In this document: piece after piece, positions 1 to 5,837 of the stretch
Layout of the letters: each line of letters opens with the position of its first letter
Position numbering within the stretch: position 1 is the stretch's first letter
NCBI GenBank assembly: GCA_045534445.1
Contig: JAZSJQ010000040.1
Span: forward strand, 1 to 11,439
DNA length: 11,439 nucleotides
Direction of reading: 5' to 3'
Source: JAISGQ01 sp045534445
GTDB lineage: Bacteria; Bacillota; Clostridia; Oscillospirales; Acutalibacteraceae
Translations under genes and position numbers: made by a program
Notes under the pieces: model-generated
Seen by the model: the letters and a program-made list of their open reading frames with translations, nothing else
The model's database searches: none
What the model was told of the DNA's origin: nothing

Positions 1-1490
1 ATCATTCTCGATACCCAGAAGGTGATGATATCGTAACCTGTTACAAGGGTGGTTGTGGGATAGAAGTAGTTAAGCTCCTTTGTCTTTCTCGGCCAGCCGA
101 GGGTAGAGAAAGGCCAGAGAGCAGAGGAGAACCAGGTATCAAGAGTGTCGGGATCCTGATGAAGCTTTCTTCCCTTACACTTGGGACACTGCTTTACTTC
201 ATGACGGGAAACGGTGATCTCGCCGCACTTTTCGCAGTACCATGCAGGGATTCTGTGACCCCACCAGAGCTGACGGGAAATACACCAGTCACGGATGTTT
301 TCCATCCAGTTGTAGTAGAGCTTGGAGAAGCGGTCGGGGATAAACTTTGTCTCGCCGCTGTAAACAGCCTCAAGAGCGGGCTGAGTGATCTCCTTCATGG
401 AAACGAACCACTGGAGGGAAACTCTGGGCTCAACGATGGTGTCGCAGCGATAGCATGCGCCGACGTTGTGCTTCATGGGTTCGACCTTTACAAGGAAGCC
501 GCCCTCGTCGAGGTCCTTTACTATCTGCTTTCTGCACTCCTCACGGGAGAGACCTTCGTACTTGCCGCCCTCAGCATTGATGGTGGCATCGTCGTTCATT
601 ACGTTGATAACAGGCAGGTCATGACGCTTTCCGACCTCAAAGTCGTTGGGGTCGTGAGCAGGAGTGATCTTTACAACGCCTGTACCGAAGTCCATTTCAA
701 CATATTCATCAGCAACAACGGGAATCTCTCTGCCAACGAGAGGAAGAGTTACGGTCTTGCCGACAAATTTCTTGTATCTTTCGTCCTCGGGATGAACTGC
801 AACAGCAGTATCGCCGAGAAGAGTCTCAGGTCTGGTGGTAGCAAGCTCAAGATAGCCGCTGCCGTCAGTGAGAGGATAGCGCAGGTGCCAGAAGTTGCCG
901 TCACGCTCCTTGAATTCAACCTCAGCATCGGAAATGGAGGTCTTGCAGTGAGGACACCAGTTTATGATTCTCTCACCACGGTAGATAAGACCCTTTTCGT
1001 AAAGGGTGTTGAATACTTCATTTACAGCCTTGGAACAGCCTTCGTCCATGGTGAAGCGCTCGCGCTCCCAGTCACAGGAGGAACCGATCTTCTTAAGCTG
1101 GCTGACTATTCTGCCGCCGTATTCTTTCTTCCATTCCCAAGCTCTCTCGAGGAAACCGTCACGGCCGATATCATCCTTGGTGACGCCTTCCTGACGCATC
1201 TTTTCAACGATCTTTGCCTCAGTTGCAATAGATGCGTGGTCAGTGCCGGGTACCCACAGAGCGGCATAGCCCTGCATTCTCTTCCAGCGGATAAGGATAT
1301 CCTGAAGAGTATTGTCAAGAGCATGACCCATGTGAAGCTGACCTGTGATGTTTGGAGGCGGCATCACGATAGTGTAAGGGGTCTTGGTCTTGCTGACCTC
1401 AGTGTGGAAATAGTTACCGTCGAGCCAGTACTGATATATTCTGTCTTCGACTTCTTTTGGTTCGTAAGCTTTTGCAAGCTCCTTTGCCAT
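1..1490 (-). CDS. valS: Valyl-tRNA synthetase, N-terminal part (cut by window edge)
   Basis: Class Ia aminoacyl-tRNA synthetase that charges tRNA-Val in the cytoplasm and hydrolyses mischarged Thr-tRNA-Val. The minus strand reads open for 496 codons from the ATG at 1490 and leaves the window at position 1. The protein starts MAKELAKAYEPKEVEDRIYQ. It carries PPPNITGQLHMGHAL near residues 44-58, whose HMGH (53-56) is the ATP-binding HIGH motif. The CP1 editing-domain signatures ATTRPETLLGDTAV and DFGTGVVKITPAHDPNDF follow, then cysteine pairs (CPHC, CYRC, CEKC, CPKC) and DTLDTWFSSALWPFSTLGWP, typical of ValS. The KMSKS loop, anticodon-binding domain and C-terminal coiled coil would lie beyond the left edge. 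The start is supported by AAGGAAGG about 10 bases upstream (around 1501-1510). The ValS assignment over IleS or LeuS rests on the HMGH and FSSALWPFSTLGWP context. No frameshift was seen. Confidence 0.97.
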   Translation of the reverse strand, partial: MAKELAKAYEPKEVEDRIYQYWLDGNYFHTEVSKTKTPYTIVMPPPNITGQLHMGHALDNTLQDILIRWKRMQGYAALWVPGTDHASIATEAKIVEKMRQEGVTKDDIGRDGFLERAWEWKKEYGGRIVSQLKKIGSSCDWERERFTMDEGCSKAVNEVFNTLYEKGLIYRGERIINWCPHCKTSISDAEVEFKERDGNFWHLRYPLTDGSGYLELATTRPETLLGDTAVAVHPEDERYKKFVGKTVTLPLVGREIPVVADEYVEMDFGTGVVKITPAHDPNDFEVGKRHDLPVINVMNDDATINAEGGKYEGLSREECRKQIVKDLDEGGFLVKVEPMKHNVGACYRCDTIVEPRVSLQWFVSMKEITQPALEAVYSGETKFIPDRFSKLYYNWMENIRDWCISRQLWWGHRIPAWYCEKCGEITVSRHEVKQCPKCKGRKLHQDPDTLDTWFSSALWPFSTLGWPRKTKELNYFYPTTTLVTGYDIITFWVSRM

Positions 1491-1543
1491 ATATATCAAA
1501 TCCTTCCTTTAACGTCTGGGTTATTTACATAGTGCATTGTAAT

Positions 1544-1571
1544 ATTTTATCATATCCTGAATTAATGTCAA
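1544..1571 (-). promoter_or_regulatory. Promoter of valS
   Basis: On the minus strand a perfect TTGACA (1571-1566) is followed by a 16-base spacer and TAAAAT (1549-1544). Transcription would begin near 1537, leaving a leader of about 47 bases, too short for a T-box. This is the best sigma-A-type match in the valS upstream region. Confidence 0.75.
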
Positions 1572-1610
1572 CTATAAAAACTGTTATAACATAGACGAAT
1601 GGGTATCTTG

Positions 1611-1652
1611 GCTCCCTCTGATGAGGGAGCTGTCACGAAGTGACTGAGGGAG
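1611..1652. repeat. Short palindromic intergenic repeat with two hairpins and a third repeat arm
   Basis: GCTCCCTC (1611-1618), loop TGAT and GAGGGAGC (1623-1630) form a perfect 8-bp hairpin. A second perfect hairpin follows at once: GTCAC (1632-1636), loop GAA, GTGAC (1640-1644). A further GAGGGAG (1646-1652) repeats the 3' arm of the first stem, so CTCCCTC at 1612-1618 could pair with either copy. It lies outside both predicted transcripts of the divergent valS and WYL-regulator promoters. From memory it resembles a repetitive palindrome common between genes in gut Clostridia; copy number cannot be tested here. Confidence 0.7.
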
Positions 1653-1697
1653 AGATAAAATCAGTCCCAACAATCGTACAAAACCTCACTTTTCTTA

Positions 1698-1726
1698 TTG
1701 CAATTTACAGTATAAAACATTATAAT
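1698..1726 (+). promoter_or_regulatory. Promoter of the WYL-regulator/membrane-protein operon
   Basis: TTGCAA (1698-1703), a 17-base spacer and a perfect TATAAT (1721-1726) place transcription start near 1733, directly before the GGAGG ribosome site at 1736-1740. The leader would be only about 16 bases. The -35 box matches the consensus at four of six positions. Confidence 0.7.
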
Positions 1727-1748
1727 TTAATAAATGGAGGAGATAACT

Positions 1749-2750
1749 ATGGCAGGAAATCCAAAACAGAAAGTCAAACTGCTTTTTATGGCAGAGATAT
1801 TCTTAAAGTATTCCGATGAAAAGCACTGCCTTCCCATAAAGGCGATAGAAGAAAAGCTTGCGGAAAAGGGCGTAATATGTGAGCGTAAATCCATTGCAAA
1901 CGACATAAACATACTCAAAGAGGCAGGCATGGACATAAGAAAGGGCAACATACCCTCACGCGGATTCTACCTTGCCGAGAGGCAGTTTGTAATGGCGGAG
2001 CTGAGAATGCTTATCGATGCCGTGCAGTCCTCGCCCTTTATTTCAAGAAAAAAGACAAGAGACCTTTCCGAAAAGCTCCTGTCACTTACAAGCGAATCCC
2101 AGGCAGAGCTTCTGAAAAGTCAGGTGTACACAGAGGTTCGCAAAAAGAGCGACAACGAGGAAATACTTCACAACATAGAAACGATTCAGAATGCCATAAA
2201 TCAGGGCAAAAAGATACGCTTTATCTACCACCACCGCCAGCTTGTAAATAACATTCCCGTCTTTGACGCAGGCAAGGATTTTGTCATAAGCCCCTATGCC
2301 ACCATGTGGGACAGTGATAAATATTATCTCGTGGGCAACTATGAAAAATATGATGATCTTTCTCACTACAGAATCGACCGTATAAAGCGTGTTGAGATAC
2401 TCAAGGACGATGCAAGACCCTTCCAGCAGGTGTGTAATTATGCGACAAAGTTCGACGTCGCTGACTATGCAAACAGGGTTTTCAATATGTTCTCGGGCGA
2501 TAACCCCGAGCCTATTGAGCTTGAGTGCGAAATGCCCCTGCTTGATTCCATAATAGAAACCTTCGGATTGAATATCCCCTACAAGCAGATATCCGATGAT
2601 AAATTCAGCGTAAAGGTCTATGCAGTAGCCAATGAGGGCTTTGCACGCTGGGTGCTGAATTTCGCTGGAGGAGTGGTGGTAAAATCTCCTGCAAGCCTTG
2701 TGCAGATTCTCAGAAAGATAGTGTTCAAGATGAACATGACCTACAGATAA
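1749..2750 (+). CDS. WYL-domain helix-turn-helix transcriptional regulator (YafY-like)
   Basis: Predicted DNA-binding regulator of 333 residues. The N-terminal 65 or so residues look like a DeoR/HTH-11-type winged helix: an AEIFLKYSDEKHCL helix, then LPIKAIEEKLAEKGV and KSIANDINILKEAGMDI, with GFYLAERQF as the wing. A helical linker rich in K, L and S follows. The WYL domain begins near residue 140; KIRFIYHHR, VISPYATMWDSDKYYLVG and HYRIDRIKRVEIL are its hallmark strands, YYLVG standing where WYLVA-like sequence is usual. The C-terminal FARWVLNFAGGVVVKSPASLV is the usual WYL C-terminal extension. WYL domains are thought to bind ligands, sometimes nucleotides or nucleic acid; the ligand here is unknown. 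An in-frame ATG exists at 1734, but GGAGG at 1736-1740 sits 8 bases before the ATG at 1749, so the later start is chosen. It is 12 bases upstream of the membrane-protein gene and probably cotranscribed with it. Confidence 0.88.
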   Translation: MAGNPKQKVKLLFMAEIFLKYSDEKHCLPIKAIEEKLAEKGVICERKSIANDINILKEAGMDIRKGNIPSRGFYLAERQFVMAELRMLIDAVQSSPFISRKKTRDLSEKLLSLTSESQAELLKSQVYTEVRKKSDNEEILHNIETIQNAINQGKKIRFIYHHRQLVNNIPVFDAGKDFVISPYATMWDSDKYYLVGNYEKYDDLSHYRIDRIKRVEILKDDARPFQQVCNYATKFDVADYANRVFNMFSGDNPEPIELECEMPLLDSIIETFGLNIPYKQISDDKFSVKVYAVANEGFARWVLNFAGGVVVKSPASLVQILRKIVFKMNMTYR

Positions 2751-2762
2751 GGAGAAATCAGA

Positions 2763-3461
2763 ATGCTTGATGCCAAAGCCAAAGTCCCTGCAATATCCGC
2801 ATTTGCACTGCTTTCCCTTGTGATATTTGCCTTTGCATCAATGCTTGCCTGCTCTTTCGTGACAAAGTGGTACGGCATAATAGTCGGCTTGGTGCTCATG
2901 ATAGCGGCAATACCCTTCCACTGCCTCGGCAAAAAGGAAAAATGGGGCTATATAGTCAGCTTCCTGCTCAATTCCATAGGAAGCGGATTTTCCCTGTCGG
3001 CAGTGTATATCAAGAACGGATATGAGATAAAAATAACCGATATGCTTTTGGCAATAATACCCTCGGCGGCAATTCTTCTGTTCGCCTGCCTCATGCTTCA
3101 GCTTTTCGGAAAAGCAAAGAAAGCAACTGTAACCCTTGCCTGCATAGCAGATGTTGTCTTAATTGTGATTTACATAATACGATGGATAACCAAGGATAAT
3201 GATGTATTTGACAGCTTCGCTTTTTTCTCGCTGCTTATAACACTTTTCTATATCTGCATTTTCGGTTTTGCGGTAAACCACGAAAAGCGAAAAACATTGA
3301 GATTCATATCCTTCGGCAGCTTCGGAGCATTCATAGCTGTTGCATTTGTGGCTGCGTTTATAGTGTCCGAGGGCGATATCCTGAGCGGTATGGATTCTCT
3401 GGTTGATACAGATGCAGGGGTAAAGAAGAAAAAGGTGTATAAACAAAAACCTTCTCCTTGA
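2763..3461 (+). CDS. Seven-helix integral membrane protein of unknown function
   Basis: A 232-residue protein that I do not recognise. Hydrophobic stretches suggest seven membrane helices at about residues 10-33, 37-55, 61-83, 92-115, 121-142, 150-171 and 180-202, joined by short loops. Basic clusters (GKKEKWG, GKAKKA, NHEKRKTLR) lie after helices 2, 4 and 6, which by the positive-inside rule points to those loops being cytoplasmic. The C-terminal tail of about 30 residues is acidic (GDILSGMDSLVDTDAG) and then very basic (KKKKVYKQK). No catalytic motif or transporter signature is visible. GGAG at 2751-2754 precedes the ATG by 8 bases. The stop codon (3459-3461) lies in the loop of a palindromic repeat hairpin, so the last residues, KPSP, are repeat-encoded and the native end may have been altered. 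The position 12 bases after the WYL regulator implies one operon and possible control by that regulator. Confidence 0.8.
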   Translation: MLDAKAKVPAISAFALLSLVIFAFASMLACSFVTKWYGIIVGLVLMIAAIPFHCLGKKEKWGYIVSFLLNSIGSGFSLSAVYIKNGYEIKITDMLLAIIPSAAILLFACLMLQLFGKAKKATVTLACIADVVLIVIYIIRWITKDNDVFDSFAFFSLLITLFYICIFGFAVNHEKRKTLRFISFGSFGAFIAVAFVAAFIVSEGDILSGMDSLVDTDAGVKKKKVYKQKPSP

Positions 3462-3469
3462 GGGGAAGG
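3450..3469. repeat. Orphan hairpin copy of the palindromic element's end
   Basis: CCTTCTCC, loop TTGA and GGGGAAGG form an 8-bp stem with one wobble pair. It nearly duplicates the hairpin at 3489-3508 (same arms and loop, one base different). It overlaps the last codons and the TGA of the upstream membrane-protein gene. It could be the remnant of an earlier element or a duplicated end, and could also act as part of a transcription end. Confidence 0.7.
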
Positions 3470-3487
3470 TCAGAATTCCTTATAACA

Positions 3488-3637
3488 GCCTTCTCCTTGA
3501 GGAGAAGGTGCCGAGCTGTGCGAGGCGGATGAGGTGTCCTTGAGAAAGAGGCGTATTCACAAGTGCGGCACTATCGTTAAAACCGACAAAAACACCTCCC
3601 CACCGCTTGCGGCTGAGCCTCTCCTCAAGGATAGGCC
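3488..3637. repeat. MITE-like inverted-repeat element between convergent genes
   Basis: About 150 bases bounded by imperfect inverted repeats of roughly 46-50 bases. The left end (3488-3537) begins with the perfect hairpin CCTTCTCC-TTGA-GGAGAAGG (3489-3508) and ends GGCGGATGAGGTGT. Read on the minus strand, the right end (3637 down to about 3592) gives GGCCTATCCTTGAGGAGAGG and later GTGGGGAGGTGT, so the two halves match in order. The right half has its own hairpins: CCGCTTGCGG (3603-3612) and GCCT-C-TCCT/AGGA-T-AGGC (3617-3636). The middle part of about 50 bases carries no gene. It ends 4 bases before the stop of the reductase gene. No transposase is present; any mobility would need one in trans. 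Between convergent genes it may act as a two-way transcription end. Confidence 0.75.
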
Positions 3638-3641
3638 TTTA

Positions 3642-4649
3642 TTATTTCAGAAAAGTCTTGTAATCCTCGTAATTTCTCTTGAGCAGATTGGGAGTATCAA
3701 GTCCGTAGGGGCATTTTGCCTTGCACTGACCGCACTCGATACAATCCTCAATTTTCTTCATCATCGCCTGACCGCCCTCGGAAAGATGTCCTGCGGTGGG
3801 CGAGCGGCGAAGGAGCAGGGACATTCTCGCGCAGGTGTTTATCTCAATATCCATGGGACAGGGCATACAATAACCGCAGCCGCGGCAGAAATCACCTGTC
3901 AGCTCAAGTCTTTCCTTTTCGATATATTCCTTTATTTCCTCTGTCATGACAGGGGGATTTTCGTTATAGGAAAGGAACTCGTCGAGCTCGCTTTCCTTCT
4001 GAATGCCCCATATGGGCGCAACGGGGTACTGAGCGAGGAAAGCATAAGCCGCCTCAGAACGTGTTATCAGACCGCCTGCAAGAGCCTTCATGCAGATAAA
4101 GCCAACATCGTGCTCTTCGCACAGTCTGACCAGAGCTTCTTCCTTTTCGCCTGCAAGATAGGAGAAGGGAAACTGCAAGGTCTCGTAAAGTCCCGATAAA
4201 ACAGCCTCCTCAGCAACGGTATAGCGGTGATTTGTAAAGCCGATATGCCTTATCATGCCTTTTTCCTTTGCCTCAAGCATAGCCTCATAAAGCCCTGTGC
4301 CGTCATCGGGCTTGGGACAGAAGGCGGGATTATGGAACTGATAAATATCAATATAATCGGTCTTTAAAAGAGTCAGGCTGGTGTTCAGGTGTTCCCAAAA
4401 GGTCTTGACATCTGTTGCCCCTGTCTTGGTGGAGATTATGATATTCTCCCTTACATCACTGAGAGCAAGTCCCAACTTTTCTTCGCTGTCTGTATATGAC
4501 CTTGCGGTGTCGAAATAATTAATTCCGTTGTCGTAAGCCTTGCGCAGAATACGGCAGCCTTCTTCGATGCTGACCCTCTGCACAGGCAGGGCGCCGAAGC
4601 CGTTCTTTGTGACCATGAGGTCGGTTTTTCCGAGTCTTATCATTTCCAT
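3642..4649 (-). CDS. Aldo/keto reductase with C-terminal double [4Fe-4S] ferredoxin domain
   Basis: Predicted cytoplasmic oxidoreductase of 335 residues. The N-terminal 240 or so residues form an NAD(P)H-dependent aldo/keto reductase barrel. The catalytic tetrad is visible: Asp47 and Tyr52 in FDTARSYTDSEEKLG, Lys75 in ISTKTG and His106 in IYQFHNP. The C-terminal part has two iron-sulfur sites: Cys255, 258, 261 and 264 in CRGCGYCMPCP, and Cys303, 306, 309 and 313 in CIECGQCKAKCP. This fusion is a known subgroup of predicted aldo/keto reductases of the HdrA/ferredoxin-like type in anaerobes; the substrate is unknown. The ATG at 4649 is preceded by GGGGAGG (4658-4664) at 8 bases. The next ATG, two codons on, fits the ribosome site less well. 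The gene starts 21 bases after the DUF4003 stop, so the two probably share a transcript. Confidence 0.92.
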   Translation of the reverse strand: MEMIRLGKTDLMVTKNGFGALPVQRVSIEEGCRILRKAYDNGINYFDTARSYTDSEEKLGLALSDVRENIIISTKTGATDVKTFWEHLNTSLTLLKTDYIDIYQFHNPAFCPKPDDGTGLYEAMLEAKEKGMIRHIGFTNHRYTVAEEAVLSGLYETLQFPFSYLAGEKEEALVRLCEEHDVGFICMKALAGGLITRSEAAYAFLAQYPVAPIWGIQKESELDEFLSYNENPPVMTEEIKEYIEKERLELTGDFCRGCGYCMPCPMDIEINTCARMSLLLRRSPTAGHLSEGGQAMMKKIEDCIECGQCKAKCPYGLDTPNLLKRNYEDYKTFLK

Positions 4650-4670
4650 GGATTATTCCTCCCCGAAAGA

Positions 4671-5657
4671 TCAGTTTGAGTTATTGGATACAGCGATAGC
4701 GGCAGAGGAAGCCGCTACAGCCGCACATATAGCCGCCTGCTGTGCGGCAAAGAGGGCGACTGTGGTAGAGACAGCCGCGGCAGACATGGCGACATTCTGC
4801 GAATAGTCGCAGGAGACGAGAACAGCCGCGTGCATGAGCCTTGTTCTCTTGTCCATGCCCCAGAAGCCGTAGCCCTTCTGCTTTGCGAGAAATGCATCGA
4901 CCTCAAGAATATCCTCAGATACCTTCTGAATATCAACAGGCAGTACCGCAAGGGCGGCAAGAACAGACAGCTCGTTGTATCTTCCGTACTGTCTGCCTGC
5001 GTTGCAGAGAGTGGCGTATATCGCCATGGCTTTCTGACAGCTTTCTCTCACATCGCCCCCTGCAAGGGTAATTACATGGGACATTGCCTGAACATAATTG
5101 CCGTAAGAGAAAACAGGCTTTAAAATGCCGTAGCATATCTCCATATCCTTTATAAGCTCACTGTCAGACTGAGGGCTGAGAGCCATTAAAAGGGCAAAAA
5201 CGCAGTCCTCAACGGAGGTTATCATAGGGTGCTCCTTTTTCATGAGCTTGTAGATGGTCTTTGCGCGCTGAGCGACAGAGTCAGCCTCGCTTGTTTCGAT
5301 CGTATCCGAGAGTACGGCAGCACCGTAGGCAAGGAACTCATTTTTTGAAAAATATTTTTTGAGTATCTCATATATGTCAAGGATCTTCCTGAGCTTTTCC
5401 TCGGGTGCATCGGAGGAAGCCAGCATGGTGATAACAGGCAGAGTTATATTTCCGCGCAGGTTTGAGAAAATGCCTGCATGAGAGCGGAGGATATCCCTGC
5501 ATTTAAGCAGAGTTTCGGGAGTGGGGAATAAGCCCTTTGAAGCGAGCATTGCGGAGCATACGGGATTAAGAAATCCATAACCGCCCTTGAGATGGACTTT
5601 TATGTTTTCTCTGTTTTGCAAAAAGCCGTCACACAGAATTTTCAGCGAATCTCTCAT
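4671..5657 (-). CDS. DUF4003 family protein of unknown function
   Basis: A 328-residue, mostly helical, soluble-looking protein. I place it in DUF4003 from its pattern of helical segments, such as GYGFLNPVCSAMLAS, LPVITMLASSDAPEEKLRKI, FLAYGAAVLSD, SVEDCVFALLMALS, GRYNELSVLAALAVL and KGYGFWGMDKRTRLMHAAVL. The family has no established biochemical role. No signal peptide or catalytic motif is seen. The last 40 or so residues are strongly alanine-rich and hydrophobic (AALFA-, AAICAAVAASSAAIAV-like runs) and end NNSN; they could form a long helix or a membrane-associated tail. The ATG at 5657 has GAGG (5665-5668) 7 bases upstream and a consensus promoter about 30 bases before it. It is the first gene of a two-gene operon with the iron-sulfur aldo/keto reductase. 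Confidence 0.8.
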   Translation of the reverse strand: MRDSLKILCDGFLQNRENIKVHLKGGYGFLNPVCSAMLASKGLFPTPETLLKCRDILRSHAGIFSNLRGNITLPVITMLASSDAPEEKLRKILDIYEILKKYFSKNEFLAYGAAVLSDTIETSEADSVAQRAKTIYKLMKKEHPMITSVEDCVFALLMALSPQSDSELIKDMEICYGILKPVFSYGNYVQAMSHVITLAGGDVRESCQKAMAIYATLCNAGRQYGRYNELSVLAALAVLPVDIQKVSEDILEVDAFLAKQKGYGFWGMDKRTRLMHAAVLVSCDYSQNVAMSAAAVSTTVALFAAQQAAICAAVAASSAAIAVSNNSN

Positions 5658-5685
5658 AATACTACCTCACGATACAGTTTTTTAC

Positions 5686-5714
5686 ATTATAAATCATAGT
5701 ATTTATAATTTCAA
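5686..5714 (-). promoter_or_regulatory. Promoter of the DUF4003/reductase operon
   Basis: On the minus strand TTGAAA (5714-5709), a 17-base spacer and a perfect TATAAT (5691-5686). The predicted start near 5680 gives a leader of about 22 bases before the ATG at 5657. It is divergent from the lon promoter, with about 42 bases between the two -35 boxes. Confidence 0.8.
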
Positions 5715-5756
5715 TACTCCCACTTTTTGAACAATTTTTTAAACAGTATTTATCTG

Positions 5757-5785
5757 TTGAATCGCAGAGATTTAATTGTTATAAT
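5757..5785 (+). promoter_or_regulatory. Promoter of lon
   Basis: TTGAAT (5757-5762), a 17-base spacer and a perfect TATAAT (5780-5785). Transcription would start near 5792. A small hairpin, GCAAAG (5795-5800), loop GACAG, CTTTGC (5806-5811), then lies at the 5' end of the roughly 46-base leader. I saw no CIRCE (HrcA) inverted repeat and no CtsR direct repeat, so the promoter looks like a plain housekeeping sigma promoter. Confidence 0.8.
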
Positions 5786-5837
5786 GTATAGCAGGCAAAG
5801 GACAGCTTTGCGCATAACTAATTGAATGGAGAACAGT

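Noticed and set aside
159..1532. Long open frame of 457 codons on the plus strand
   Set aside because: It lies antisense to valS, whose minus-strand reading gives clear synthetase motifs; the plus-strand product has no recognisable family.
1734..1748. Upstream ATG as start of the WYL regulator
   Set aside because: It would overlap the GGAGG that serves the ATG at 1749 and has no ribosome site of its own.
3450..3637. Possible CRISPR or attachment-site region
   Set aside because: Repeats are inverted, not regularly spaced direct repeats with unique spacers, and there is no cas, integrase or phage gene nearby.
3534..4199. Open frame of 221 codons on the plus strand
   Set aside because: It starts in the inverted-repeat element and runs antisense to the iron-sulfur domain of the reductase; no ribosome site or family resemblance.
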